Assembly: GCA_963281255.1 (NCBI GenBank)
Contig: OY725495.1
Coordinates: forward strand, 3,844,001 to 3,908,000
DNA from: Aphrocallistes beatrix
Lineage: Eukaryota > Porifera > Hexactinellida > Sceptrulophora > Aphrocallistidae
Length of the DNA stretch: 64,000 nt
Direction of reading: 5' to 3'
Shown: piece by piece, positions 33,421 through 44,853 of the stretch
How the letters are laid out: each line of letters begins with the position of its first letter
Numbering within the stretch: position 1 is the stretch's first letter
Translations under genes and position numbers: made by a program
Notes under the pieces: generated by a model
What the model was told of the DNA's origin: nothing
What the model saw: the letters and a program-made list of their open reading frames with translations, nothing else
Database searches by the model: none

Positions 33421-34875
33421 TTAAATAATAGTAATGCTAGTTGGGAGAAGAGCTTGTTTCTCATTGATCTGCATAATCGCTTTATTCTTCTCTCTCTCTT
33501 CTCGTACCTTTTCTCCGCACAGTCGATTATTAATGAAGAGAAACCCACTCAGTATGAGAGGCGCCACTGAAGTTGCTGCAATCAAATAGAAGCAATGTCC
33601 TGCGTAATAGGATCTAAGCGTTGGATAAATCGCGTTGTAGAAACTAGACACTAAGATATTCGTTGTAACACCCATAGTCGAAGTTAGCCCGAACAAACTC
33701 CCTGCTTCTTTCTTATCGATAAGTTTACTCAGAGCTGACTTACCACTCGGGCCTGATATAACATTGAGACTACCAATGATTGGTACTATTACCATTAGGA
33801 CAAACTTTGAATTAAAACTCCCAATCAAAATGTATGTGATTATATTGTCAATCGCGGCTATCATTAACACCAAATAGTCGGACACTTTGAACTTGATGAT
33901 AAGAGGCAGGAACAGGTAGATACCGAGTGTGTAGCCTAAACTTGTAAACGCAAAGTACCAACCTACCAAGTGCGGTAGCCAACACAATGGCATGCTCAAA
34001 GAGTATAAAGTGAATATGGAATAGTTGGCGAATAGATTCCCCATTAAAAATTCGCATGCGATTAAAACCGTTACAAACTTGAACGGATTCTTATTCTTGC
34101 AAATGATTCTAAAAGGTTTGAGTATCTTGAACAGTAACTGCTTCATCGTTGGTTTATTGTCAGTAGATTCAGACTTGGACACGGATTCTGGTAGCAAAAG
34201 TGTATACAGCAGGGTTGTCATCAATAGAATAATAATAATCAGAAAAGAATCTACGAATCCTATCTTCTCCAGAATAATTCCGCCTGTAAAATTACCAATA
34301 AAGGAAGCGAGTGAGAGAGCTGTGTGAGCTATTCCCATTCTTATGGTCCGATACTTCACTGAGGTGATATCAACTGTATATGACTCTACAGCTGTGAAGA
34401 ATAAGGCTCCACCTCCACTAAATCCAGACACTGCATTCGCGATTAGTAGCGCATACGGGTTAAGATTGAGTATCTCAATCATAATACAGATAATGTTGTT
34501 GCAAAGGAGACCCACAATAGGGAAATAGAACATGAACTTCCGTCCTATGTGATCTGATAGAGGACCGAATACAATGCATATGATTAATGTTGGGAAGCTC
34601 ACGATGGAAGATGATAGACGCAGATAAGATGCATACGCCTGTATCTCGTCTTCTTCTGCTGATTCACTACACGTTGTGTTTGTGTTAGGTTTGACGAGAG
34701 TATAATTACAATTGTTACCAGCGATGTAGATGCAACTACGGTAATATATGTATTGTTCGTGTATGATGAGGCTGTATAGCATTGAGAGGAAGAAGAAGAG
34801 GTACATTGGTTCAGGGGGGACGTAGCATGATCGAGCGTATCGGATCATCCCCTGGAACGGTTCTGATATTTTCAT
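33421..34875 (-). CDS. MFS transporter, SLC46-like
   Basis: A 484-residue intronless ORF with about twelve hydrophobic segments. The N-terminal EPMYLFFFLSMLY, a glycosylated Cys-containing first outer loop (NYT, NTT) and motif A after TM2 (GPLSDHIGRK) match the SLC46 family, which includes the proton-coupled folate transporter and thymic stromal cotransporter. A charged central loop (KSESTDNKPTMKQL) separates the two six-TM halves. The C-terminus holds an acidic/dileucine-like NEKQALLP. Likely plasma or endolysosomal membrane; substrate unknown. Start at ATG 34875 gives normal family length. It lies tail-to-tail with nothing close; the next - strand gene upstream begins above 37 kb. Confidence 0.85.
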   Translation of the reverse strand: MKISEPFQGMIRYARSCYVPPEPMYLFFFLSMLYSLIIHEQYIYYRSCIYIAGNNCNYTLVKPNTNTTCSESAEEDEIQAYASYLRLSSSIVSFPTLIICIVFGPLSDHIGRKFMFYFPIVGLLCNNIICIMIEILNLNPYALLIANAVSGFSGGGALFFTAVESYTVDITSVKYRTIRMGIAHTALSLASFIGNFTGGIILEKIGFVDSFLIIIILLMTTLLYTLLLPESVSKSESTDNKPTMKQLLFKILKPFRIICKNKNPFKFVTVLIACEFLMGNLFANYSIFTLYSLSMPLCWLPHLVGWYFAFTSLGYTLGIYLFLPLIIKFKVSDYLVLMIAAIDNIITYILIGSFNSKFVLMVIVPIIGSLNVISGPSGKSALSKLIDKKEAGSLFGLTSTMGVTTNILVSSFYNAIYPTLRSYYAGHCFYLIAATSVAPLILSGFLFINNRLCGEKVREEREKNKAIMQINEKQALLPTSITII

Positions 34876-34966
34876 CTCTATACAAATTTGGAGATAATGA
34901 ATTTGAAAAATTGGAAAAATATTCCCAGTACATTCGAAAACCCCGTGATACTATGTATATATGTTA

Positions 34967-35095
34967 CAGTTTGAACGTCAAATCAGTTATTATGTAAAAT
35001 ATCTGAACATTCCGGGCAATTTATATATAGTAACTGATGAAAATGCCTGGAATTTTCAGGTATTATACATAATAACTGATTTGAAGTTTTAACTG
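34967..35095. mobile_element. TA-flanked MITE (empty relative of 5039-6502)
   Basis: A 129-bp palindrome-like element, left CAGTTTGAACGTCAAATCAG, right reverse complement CAGTTAAAACTTCAAATCAG, with TA on both sides. It is the same family as the outer MITE in intron 4 of the SH3/SH2 gene but without inserted cargo. Confidence 0.8.
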
Positions 35096-35837
35096 TAACA
35101 TATAGACAAACATGTTGAAATTTGGACAAATTCTCTTTCAGAACATTTGCTTACAAACAAAATTTTCGGGGATTTTCTTATTTTTGAGACTACGATATCT
35201 TGTATCAATATGTACTGTTATTCTGTTGTTGTGCATAATATATAATATTTATTAACCATCATTGAGTTGACTGTTAACAGTTGGAATCAACATTATGATA
35301 GCAGTAACTGCCATTATGATTGGCATCTCTCTTATTCTACAACTAAGCTACACTAACTGATCTTAACAAACCTGACGATTGATGAATTTATCCTTTTATA
35401 GAATTTCAGGGAACTACAGTTATAACAATGTTTACTATTATTTCTTTTTCGATTTCTTTTTTATTTATGCGAAAATGTTGATTGTATTCCACATGTGATG
35501 ATTCGCATTGACATTGCACTTGTCTGCTATCCAGTTCTGATACTGAATCCTTCAATCTACGAAATGATTAAAGACCTACAAACGAATTAACTGAAAATGC
35601 CGTTCCATCTTATCACAGTTTCCCCACATGCTATTGAATCACTGATTAACTGTAGCTTACAAGTTATTTCATCTCACTCTATCAAATACTTATTTGAAAG
35701 TAGCACATCGCCTATCATTGTGATCACGAACTCTGTTAACTTTGTAGAATCGAATGCACATTACTCAATCTCTCTGATCTCAGAGTTTAGATCAGAGAAG
35801 TGTGTGATTAGAGGCAGTGACCTCGTGTGGCTCTATA

Positions 35838-36035
35838 ATTTGGGGGACCCAAATGAAAATCTGTGGGGGCCAAGTGAAAACCTGTGGGGCCTAAGTAAAA
35901 ATCTAGGTGGCCGAGAGAATATCCAGGGAAAAGAAGCCAAAAATATTCGGAGGGCCATTAAATTATCCTGGAGATGGGCCAGAAAATATCCGAGAGGGCC
36001 CAAGAAAATATCTGGGTGGGCCGGGGCCTTCCCCC
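35838..36035 (+). repeat. G-rich degenerate minisatellite
   Basis: About eight to nine diverged units near 22 bp, each with a GGGCC/GGGGC core followed by a purine-rich AAGTGAAAATCT-like stretch, ending in a CCGGGGCC...CCCCCCG segment. It follows an open frame starting at ATG 35597 (about 75 unique residues) that I cannot assign to any family. The frame continues through the repeats only because units are purine-rich. Confidence 0.6.
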
Positions 36036-36699
36036 CGTGCCGTTAGTAATTTGCCTGGTATATTCACTCAATTAGATTCGTAAAGATGGAACCAGGAACA
36101 CGTTCCTAATTCCATTTTCATACGAGTTGTAGAACCTCTGTTTTATGCCATTAGCATGACGTAGCTGTATTGGAATTTTAATCAAGGGAAACTCTTAGTT
36201 AAATAATATTTTCAGGTTTGTTGCAATTGAGCAATCCCACAGACTTGTAATGTCAAAAGTCAAAACTTATGTCATGTCAGAACTTATCAATGTACTTTAT
36301 ACGTATATAAGTATATACGTTTGTGCAGTATACCATTATATTCAGACACACTAAAATACTGGCACACTAAAGTTATTATTGCGTATAACTAAGAAACTAA
36401 TTTTCCTCTTACGAACAGACAATATATTCAACTGTGAACTGCGAGATAGAAATGGCAATCCGATTTCCTTAAATCATAAGCACTACAGAGATAGGTATCA
36501 GCAACTTCTTCGATCACTTGATTGCATGTATCAGCCAGAGACGTTTGGTGCTGCTCACCATTACTCGAGACATTCGTTTCGAGTTTTGCTGTACATATAC
36601 TGGAATTATTATTCCGCTGCATTTGTGATTATTTGTTTTGAACTGAGGTTGTCTCGGTTTTAACTGGGAAGTCTGATTTTCAATTCGGTTATCCACTAC

Positions 36700-37060
36700 A
36701 AAGGAATTCCCAAATTACTCCTGAGCAGAGGAATATGTGACGAAGGAATTTCTAGCAAAATGCGGATTACTTAGATAGGAGGACCCCATAGTATTAACTC
36801 AGCACATAGCATAGTTATTTCATTGATACTGAAATATAAATAATAATATAACTGCCTAGCCTAATAGAAAATACTGATAGAAGTAATGGCCTAAAATACT
36901 AATAATCCAAATACATACTCTAATTAGTCAAGATAGATAGGCCTAAGATATAACGATAATCTAGTCAGCTGATAGGAGAGCAGGGATTGGTCCTCTTCAG
37001 GTTTATGCCCCCAGAGGCTGTAATAAAATAGAATAAAAATGTAAAATTTTAGGGTCAGAG
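36700..37060. repeat. R3 segmental-duplication flank, copy 1
   Basis: A segment (marker GACCCCATAGTATTAACT) lying just 3' of lectin gene 1. Close copies lie at 47995-48345 and 61415-61640 and a diverged one at 41210-41460, each just 3' of a lectin gene. The shared order R3 - lectin - promoter - R1/R2 defines the duplicated unit. Confidence 0.75.
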
Positions 37061-37224
37061 CATTTAAAAATAGCTATCACTAATGTGGTTACATAATGTC
37101 TGTCCTATCTATCTATATATGTACATATGTATTCTAATTATAGACTAATATTTGTCAGTTGATAAATAATACATAATGAACTTTTCATATCTTTAGTAAG
37201 TGTAACAACACTTTTGCAGGTTGG

Positions 37225-38719
37225 TTATTGATTATATGTTGTCATTATTCTAAATGAGGTACAATAATAAACGACATAACTCACCTTTTTGCAGAGAACC
37301 CTTTGTCCATACCAACAGTACAAGTTATCCCAAGTGCCAAGGTGAGTCCAAACCTTGGCACACATTTGCTTTCCACGAAGATCTGGTTGTCCTTTATTCC
37401 ACATTGTGAATCCACCAGTTCCATCAGTCCATTGGTACCCAGTATTTCTACCACTATAATCTATGAAACCAATCCAATAATTTGGACGTCTGTATAGCCT
37501 GTGGTGGAGATAGTTCCTCTCATTAAGGCTGTTAATAGAAGCTAGATGGCCTCCCCAACGTTGGCAAAGTGCTTCAGCATCTCCCCATATAAGGCTTGTG
37601 TGAGGGAAGTAGCAGTAGATACTTACATCCCAATGAAAACAATGTCTATGCACTAAAAACAACAAAAGAACAACCATAATCCAGCAAAACACATAAATAA
37701 TTTTCAATTGAATTAAATAGGCGGAATGCTTGATTGGGACAATCGCTAGCAAATAATTTAAACGACCATTGGACAAAAGATCTCTGAAATATCTAGATTG
37801 ACCATTACTGACTTACGTCAATTTTATTCAAGATAATCGGAGGCGGGCTGTTCCCTATTGACGCCTCATCCTTTAATGACCCTTATTGGTCTGAACGTGT
37901 ATTTTATGATGAGTATGATATCATGATTTCATGATTTAAAGATGAAGATATATTATGCATTATGTACATCATTTCACACTTCTTTATAGTTAATTATGTA
38001 TTTAATATTTTGTATCTATAAAAAATATCTCTGGATTGTAAATACGCGAATATTGTTATGTTTTACAGATTTATTCTTCAATAACTAAATCTGTGGATTT
38101 CCTTACACTTTTTTGAGTAAATCGTTCATATTTCTTGCTCATATTATGCTTAAAAGGAAATTATTAGGTGCAAAAATTGACTCAAAATCCTTGGATTTGG
38201 CTTTGATTCTTGGAATCAGTGTAAACTCCGAATACCAGGTCGGCAATTATGAATATATTATTTATTGCGAAATATACAAAATATAATAAAATAATTGATT
38301 CAAGTAAAACTTTACATGATTCCAGGTCTATATCCTCCACGGGAGTAGAAGTCAGATTATAATCGTACTTCATCTCGCCGTCAGTCTCAATCTCAGCCTC
38401 AGTTTCCATCGGCATCTCCATCTCTATCTTTGCTGTAGGAAATATGCGTATTAGACATGCTAAAGTACAGTAATGAAGCTCGTTCTATTAAAGATGGCTA
38501 CTCACCATTTTCAACATTTGTGTCCAGTGACATCGCGAATGCTGTCGAGATAATAATATTAAACATAGATAGTTTAAATAATAATGAGTATATTTTAATA
38601 GCATTTTACTTACTTTATCAATTTCTATTTTGCAAATAAAATATTATATATCATAAAATATGTATGAAGAAGTACTTACCCATAGCCAGGCCTCCGATCA
38701 GTATCAGCAGTGCTTTCAT
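37225..38719 (-). CDS. Secreted C-type lectin 1
   Basis: Four exons on the complement: 38680-38719 (signal peptide MKALLILIGGLAM), 38506-38541 (FAISLDTNVEN), 38316-38432 (acidic segment EMEMPMETEAEIET), 37285-37652 (C-type lectin domain). All three introns are phase 1. The domain has the long-form cysteine pattern, WGGHLASINS, YWIGFIDYSG, QPD and WDNLYC. QPD is the family signature for galactose-type sugars; the canonical WND calcium motif reads WDN here. A GTGAGT donor follows LCKK at 37284, so a further short exon is possible. If unspliced, the frame reads on to a stop at 37225. Likely secreted sugar or microbe-binding protein. Confidence 0.8.
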
Positions 38720-38983
38720 TTTTATTTTTTCTTCTTATATAATTTCTATAATGATAAGACAATTTATAAATTCGATGCATTAACTACTATTTTGTGTTAC
38801 ATAAGAAATTATAATTTTTTATTTGTTACATAAAAAAATATAATTTCCTAATGACAAAATATATATTGAAAAAATTATAAACTTCTAAGATGAATATATT
38901 TCATACCTTGAATGTAAATTATTTTGGTAGTAGAATATTATTGTTGTAGAGCAGTGTACAGCATTTTTTCTTTTGAGCTTTCA

Positions 38984-38991
38984 TTTATATA
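38984..38991 (-). promoter_or_regulatory. TATA box of lectin gene 1
   Basis: The - strand reads GTATATAAATG. The same box, followed by an AAAGAAAAAATGCTGTA-like start region and a spliced 5' leader, stands about 250 bp upstream of lectin copies 1, 3, 4 (orphan) and 5, which supports it as a conserved core promoter. Confidence 0.6.
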
Positions 38992-39334
38992 CTTGACAAG
39001 ATCTTAAGAATTAATTCAAATGCAAAGTTATTCCATAAATACGTATAATGAGTTTTACTACGTAGTATTTATGTAATTGAACTGATCCCAGTTATTCGAT
39101 TATCTAGTATACTGGAATAGCCCGTTCTGTATTTCGAGGAGCATACTTGCTATCCTGAATCATGATGATAACACGGGATGTACCGTCGAATCTAATGGAA
39201 AATGAATATTCATTGTTTAATAGCAAAAATAAACGGAACGTCCTACCAAAAGATGGCATAGATGGAGAATGGCATATTTTTTGCATTTTCTCCAAGTTGA
39301 GGCTGAGAAAAAATAAAACTAGACTATTATGTGA

Positions 39335-40960
39335 CGTGTTAATAGGTGAGTCGACACATTTTAAAAGTTATTTGGAATTTCTAAGGAGAATAAGCGTTTT
39401 TATCGAGATTTAAAGGCTCAAAGGAAACGATCAATGCAATGTTAATTCTAGAACAAAACAGTAATTTAAAGTTATTCACACCCTCTATGCGTAGATTATT
39501 CATTTAAACAAAAAAACAATTATGCTCTTATCCAGCAGTTATCATTGAAATAAAAGAAGCATTATATATAACTATACAACTTTTGAAAGTCATTGTTAAT
39601 TGCAATATTAGTTGGTCGGCTATCTAGCTACAAGAACGTTGATGATAGTTTCTCATGGTTTGGTGGAGAGACAAAAGTATTTATTATTTGCAATTATCTC
39701 CCTTTGAAAGTAAGCTTACTATTGAGTCTACGGGGAGAGTTATCTTTTTGGTCTAAAACTCAAGTAAAATTATCTCTGATGCGCAATGTGCCTTAACTTA
39801 ACATTCGGTAAAATGGATCGATTTTGAAAATTTCAAAAATGCCTTGTTTTGGACAAGGAACTTAAACTTACTATTCTCAACATAAAGCCCCCGAGGGGGC
39901 TTTTGAAATATCAAATTAGTCAATGGTCCACCAACTTACAAAGGGATCTTTTTGCGAAATTTCAAATTCCAATCCTTCGCGGAAGCATAACTCGTCGAAT
40001 TTTTGCTATCTTAACTGCTCAGAATCGAATAAGAACTCTTCGCGAGTTATGATATTTTGTTGTTCAAACACCACGGGAAATTAGAGAGACCTTAACTTAT
40101 AATAACTTATCTTGATTCAGCATCAAGATAGCATGAAGACTCGCTGAGCTATGCTTCCACAAAGATTGGGGTTGGAAATTTTTCAAAAAGACCCCTTTGC
40201 AAGTTGTTGCTCCGTGTTTCAATGACATCCGTCAAATGTTTGTTGGGAGTCCCTATACCACTGGATTGATTGAAAAGTCCCTAAAACGCTAGCGCTTTAG
40301 AGTTGAGGGCACCAAAAACGCGTTTACACTGATTCCCACAGTTATCCACACTAAACATTTTTAATAATAATATTTTCATTTCTATCTCTTCGTAATCTTG
40401 AGATATTAGCTTTTGACTATTTTAGAAAATGATGACACGGCATATTTCTTTAAACATCAATAAGTCTGCTAACTCATTTCTGGTTAAGTTATTTGGGCGA
40501 GGGCCATGAAATCGGTGTTCAAATTATAAATAGAATGGACCGCGTGCCATTTGCCGTTAATATCTAAAAGTGATTTCTCACAAATGATAATCAACCTTGT
40601 GGTTTTAGTGCATCTTTTGCTGATTGAATGTACTCACCTCTTCGATGGATTAGTCATTTTGGTAGAGGGATGTACGTAGATCATAGACAAACGTTACTGA
40701 AGGGAGCCCACCCTTCAGTAACATTTTTAAAGTTGATTAGAATTTTAAGGACAATAAACATTTTTATTGATTTTAAAGGCTCAAAGAGAATGATCAATGC
40801 AATTTTGATTCTAGAACAAAATAGAAGTTTGAAGTTGATCACACGATTTACACCCTTTCTACGTAGCTTATTCACTCAAAAAAACAATTATGCTTTTACC
40901 CAGCATTTTTTGTAGAATTGAATTATTGGATAATTACTGAAATAAAAGAAAAATTAGATA
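39335..40960 (+). repeat. R2 dispersed repeat, copies 1
   Basis: A long non-coding repeat. Markers are GTGAGTCGACACATTTTAAA at its start, a TTGGTCGGCTATCT segment, a perfect hairpin AAAGCCCCC-GA-GGGGGCTTT near 39885, and GGGAGTCCCTATACCACTGG near its end. A second partial stretch runs 40560-40960. Other copies are at 43985-44230, 45035-47190 (split by a LINE), 51355-52390, 58930-59230 and 60965-61370. There is no ORF across copies and no recognised ends, so class is unknown. Confidence 0.7.
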
Positions 40961-41492
40961 TACCAATATGTCGTTGTCGGAATGTAAAATTGCCCCTGTA
41001 TAAAGTACAAAAAATGTTCAGCACCCGCTTTGGGGAAGTGGGCGATTATTCGAGGGAGGCTACTATTCGAGTATATACGAATACGGTAGTTAAATAATTT
41101 TGTCCGAGTATATAGTTAAACACTAAAATGAAAACAAAGTCTTTCAGGTTCCCCATAACTCCAAACCGCCCCCCCCAGGTTCCCATAATCGACGCCTTAT
41201 AGCTATCCCATAGTATTGCAATACAACTCAGTATATAGCAGACGTAATTCTTTCATCATTGATACTGAAATATAAATAATAGAACTTCCTAGCCTAATAG
41301 AAAATACTGATACATTAATGGCCTACATATACTAATTATCCAAATACTAGATTAGTCAAGATAGATAGACCTAAGGCATATTGATTGAGTTAGATGATAG
41401 TGAGCAGAAGTTGGGTATCTTCAGGTTTACATCTTCAAGGGCTGTTAAAAGAAAGTGAAAAATTAAAACTATTTCACGAACAAAAATGGGAT

Positions 41493-41705
41493 TTGATAAT
41501 GACATCATAATTCCATGATGAGTCGAAATTTTCGTCTGAGGTCAGAACTTAGTGGAGCCATAGCCAAAAGACTCCAACATGCCAAAAATCAGCTTTCTAT
41601 GCCTGCCAGTTTCTTCAATCAATTCGTTACAGATAGATAGATAGATGAACACATGTATAAATAAACAATCGAGGTTTAATCGTAAGCATCAGCTTTGATC
41701 ACCTC
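41493..41705 (+). repeat. R1 repeat, 3' half (copy e)
   Basis: It contains the distal half of R1, from the second CRE position onward. The CRE here reads TGACATCA, so the palindrome is lost. It ends with a GATA microsatellite and the AATCGAGGTTTAATCGTAAG tail. The head is absent. Confidence 0.7.
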
Positions 41706-41989
41706 GAAAAGTTTGGTTTTGGTTCTGAAATGAAAATAAAAGTTTTGAATGTGTGGTTCAGATTGTATTTTGAGAAGTAAGTCAGATTAATTATGAGTAG
41801 ATTAGATTGAATAAGCTAATTTAATATATGCAGGGTTCTATCTATTGGAGGGGTGGGAGGAAGCTCCCCCTAAATTTATCATCCCAGATAGAACCCTGAT
41901 ATTTGATATTTTTGGCTCCGAATTCTATAAAATCCGATCTGGGATATTCATCCTTTTTGGAAAATATTTAAAATTCAAATTACACATAC

Positions 41990-43448
41990 TTGTTTGCACA
42001 TAATCCTGTATCTGTGGTAACAAGGGAGATTGTTCCAAGTACCACATCCAGTATACATGTGAGTGCACATTTCTTGTCAGGGAAGACAATTCGGTTCTCC
42101 ACTATGCCAGTTGGTATACCCCCCAAACCCATCAACCCATTGGTAGCCAGTGTTGAAACCATCCATATCTATGAAACCAATCCAAAACGAGTGCTGGTGC
42201 CTTATCATGTGTAGAATATGGGCATTCTCTTCGCGACTGTTAATTGAAACAAGACGCCCTCCCCAACGTTTGCAAAGTAGATCAGATTCTCCCCAAGTGT
42301 AGGCCAGATCAGGGAAGTAGCAATATTCGTGACTACCCCAAGCAAAGCAGTGCTTACGAACTAAAAGAGTAACAAATAAATATCTCAGCGGTAAATACTA
42401 GAATACATTCTAATGACCACATGACGTCGTGATGAGTTCAATGTTAGGTTATATAGGTTCTAATGCAATAAGCCAGCGGTTTTCAACCTTTTTTGACTGT
42501 GAACCCCCTATATCAATTTTTCTATATTCTGTGGACCCCCTCCTATTAACCATAATACAAAATTTCGAATCCTGTGGACCCCTTGATATCTTCTGTGGAC
42601 CACTAAGGGGCCTATGGACCCCAGATTGGGAACCACTGTAATAAGCTATCACGTCATGATTATATTCTATATGGCTATCCAAGGGGAGATATGAAGGAGA
42701 ACTGAACTGATCTAGCAGTAGATTGCCATATTGTAGATCCACATCCTCCACGGCAATATTAGTCTGATTAGTCTCAGCGTCAATGTTGCTCTCAAGGTCA
42801 ACCATTTCTGTGGGAAAGATATTTAGTTTATTTGAAATTATAAAGCTGTAATTCAATGAATTTGTTGCACAAAATGAAATTGAATGAATGAACAAAATTG
42901 CTTTATTTACCATTTTTGTCCAGGGAGATGGCGAATGCTATAAAAATAATAATGTAAGATAAATTTACAATTAATCAATCTTCAGTGTAGTTCCTATATA
43001 CATAGAGATGTCCTAATAGAATTCCACTGTAGCATTAAGAGTTCATAACTATTTTTACACGTTATTATGTATCATGGGAAATCTAACTGCTGATTTTTGG
43101 TGAATTTGGTATGTTCTATTCCTTTATAGAATAGAGTGCATCTGATAATACCATTCAGTACATGATTTTAACAGTCATGATGTGATATGTACAACTGTAT
43201 ACTTGTACATATATTATTGTACTTTTAACCACAATTCATTGATCCTATAAATAATGGCATTTCAATGACAAAGAGTATTTGCTGTGAAGTCTTAACGGAT
43301 TTTGAAAAGTGTTTTATATCCTACTAAGTACATAATAAAATCAATTTCAGATTTGCAAATTAAACTAATTAAACGCAAAAATGGAGAATATAGATGAAAA
43401 ATACATACACATTGCAAGTCCTCCGATCAGAATCAGTAATGTCCTCAT
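41990..43448 (-). pseudogene. C-type lectin 2 with one in-frame stop
   Basis: The exon layout is the same as lectin 1: 43409-43448 (signal peptide MRTLLILIGGLAM), 42911-42937, 42727-42807 (acidic), 41990-42360 (lectin domain), phase 1 throughout. The domain is the most diverged of the set. It reads EPN, the mannose-type signature, where the others have QPD. A single in-frame TGA (complement of 42077-42079) falls four codons after EPN; everything after it (MCTHMYTGCGTWNNLPC...MCKQ) is in frame and intact. The acidic exon is followed by GC rather than GT, so a GC-AG intron or a lost donor. Either a young pseudogene or a sequencing error. A hAT MITE lies in its third intron. Confidence 0.7.
42474..42638. 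mobile_element. hAT-type MITE in lectin 2 intron
   Basis: A 165-bp element, ends CAGCGGTTTTCAA and TTGGGAACCACTG, with an 8-bp duplication CAATAAGC / TAATAAGC (one mismatch). Tandem CTGTGGACC motifs lie inside. A relative is at 500-640. Confidence 0.82.
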
Positions 43449-43779
43449 CTTTCAGTTTTTTCCTTATTGAATTCTACAAAGGATATTAGTAAATAATTAA
43501 TATCATACTTTCCATTGATTTATTTCTAACTACAGTATAGCTTCTTTTTACGCGATTTTGAATTCGTTTCACGCGGTTTTGTCTATGATTTTTAAGAATC
43601 AATTCTCTTTAATTTCGAAATTTTAAATTATTGTTGATATTTAATGCCAACAAAGCGGAAATCTAAAATGCCACTCAAGAATTCACAAAAGAGGATGAAT
43701 TCGATGTTTGATTTAAAAAATACATAATGACCTAGAAACGATTTTGCCAGCTAGAATAATACGATATCTATTTACAGAT

Positions 43780-43974
43780 GGGGTCGCGGTGAGTAACGGA
43801 GGACCACCGGGAAGCGGCAGGACTCCGCAGGAGGCAGGAGCGGCCATTAAGTAAGCGCCCCGGCAATAAGGAAGCGTGACCAAGATAGGATCACGGGGTC
43901 GAGGGTCACCCTCTTGATGAGTCCCTGAAATGGGACGAAACCCCACTCGTAACGGCTCGGCAGACCGACTCGTC
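43780..43974 (+). mobile_element. GC-rich SINE-like insertion carrying a hammerhead
   Basis: A 195-bp block far richer in G+C than its surroundings, flanked by a 7-bp direct repeat TACAGAT (43773-43779, 43975-43981), consistent with a target duplication. It begins GGGGTCGCGG, and the same GGGGTC recurs at the hammerhead cleavage site 115 bp downstream. It ends with a second copy of an ACTCGTAACGG/GAGTAACGG-like motif near both termini. No ORF. Hammerhead-bearing short retroelements (Sm-alpha type in schistosomes, Penelope-related and retrozyme elements) are known; the class here is inference. Confidence 0.6.
43895..43944 (+). ncRNA. Hammerhead ribozyme (type III-like)
   Basis: The fold is read directly from the sequence. 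Stem III is GGGG (43895-43898) with CCCC (43941-43944). The cleavage triplet GUC ends at 43900. Stem I is GAGGG-UCA-CCCUC (43901-43913). The core is UUGAUGA (43914-43920). Stem II is GUCCC-UGAAAU-GGGAC (43921-43936), followed by GAAA (43937-43940). Everything matches the hammerhead consensus except core position C3, which is U; that pairs with G8 and may weaken but not necessarily abolish cleavage. Predicted cut is between 43900 and 43901. Confidence 0.72.
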
Positions 43975-44702
43975 TACAGATCAGTTGAACTAACGATTAT
44001 TACATCTCCGTTTGAAAGTAAGCTTATGATGAAGTATTCAATCCAGAACTGCGTCCACTTTTGTGAATAGTTTCTTTTTAGAAACTGTTTAAGACACCAG
44101 TTCTGTTATCGAATGGAATGTTTTTCTCTAGCTTGAACAACTTGATTATTATCGATTTGCATATAGGTTAATGATGGAGTGCAAATCCTCCTCGAATAGA
44201 TTAAAATTAGGATATCCTGTTAGTTGATTTCGTAGATTTATTAAATATTTGAAATTCCACAATTCTACTTGTATTTTAATGGAACTGCTCTATCATCTGT
44301 CGATCTGCATATTCTCTAGTTTCCCAGTCAAATTGGTTCCTTAAATTTTCACAGGTACCATATACGTATTTCAGCCCTCGAATAATCCCCCCCCCCCAAA
44401 GAGGGTGCTATTTTTAGTGGTCAATGTGACTAAAATTAATAATCGCCTCGGCTAATAACCGAAGATGTACGGTACTAATATCAAATTAAATATTTGGATT
44501 CAGGGGCGGTTCTAGGATATTTCTTATAGGAGGTTGTCTAGAGCATCGTGTTTGTTTGGTGTACAGAAAACTCAGCTGGAGGTCTGGGGGTGCTGTAAGC
44601 CCCCCAGTGGGGTCCAGGTGCGAAGCCTCTCGAAGCTGGAACCAACAGAAAGTAGCACCCGGAAAAAAATTCACTTTTAGTATATACGTGTAGTATATGT
44701 TA

Positions 44703-44853
44703 CAGTCAATCAGTTATTTCATAAAAAGCCTAGTGATTTCACGAAATTACTAGACTTTTCGTGAAAAAAACCCACACTCATTTCACGAAATGTCTAGTAA
44801 TTTCATCAAATCACTAGGCATTTTATGAAATCCATTATTTCACAATCTGACTG
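44703..44853. mobile_element. TA-flanked palindromic MITE
   Basis: A 151-bp near-perfect palindrome, ends CAGTCAATCAG and TCTGACTG, flanked by TA. Arms contain repeated TTTCACGAAAT and CTAGTGATTTC motifs around a 12-bp centre. Confidence 0.72.

Noticed and set aside
36379-36663. 94-residue ORF on the + strand
   Set aside because: No family resemblance, a competing open frame on the other strand and no clear splice or start context; left unassigned.
42077-42079. TGA in lectin 2 as a selenocysteine codon
   Set aside because: Homologous lectins have no cysteine at that position and no selenocysteine-type structure was looked for successfully downstream; a simple stop is likelier.
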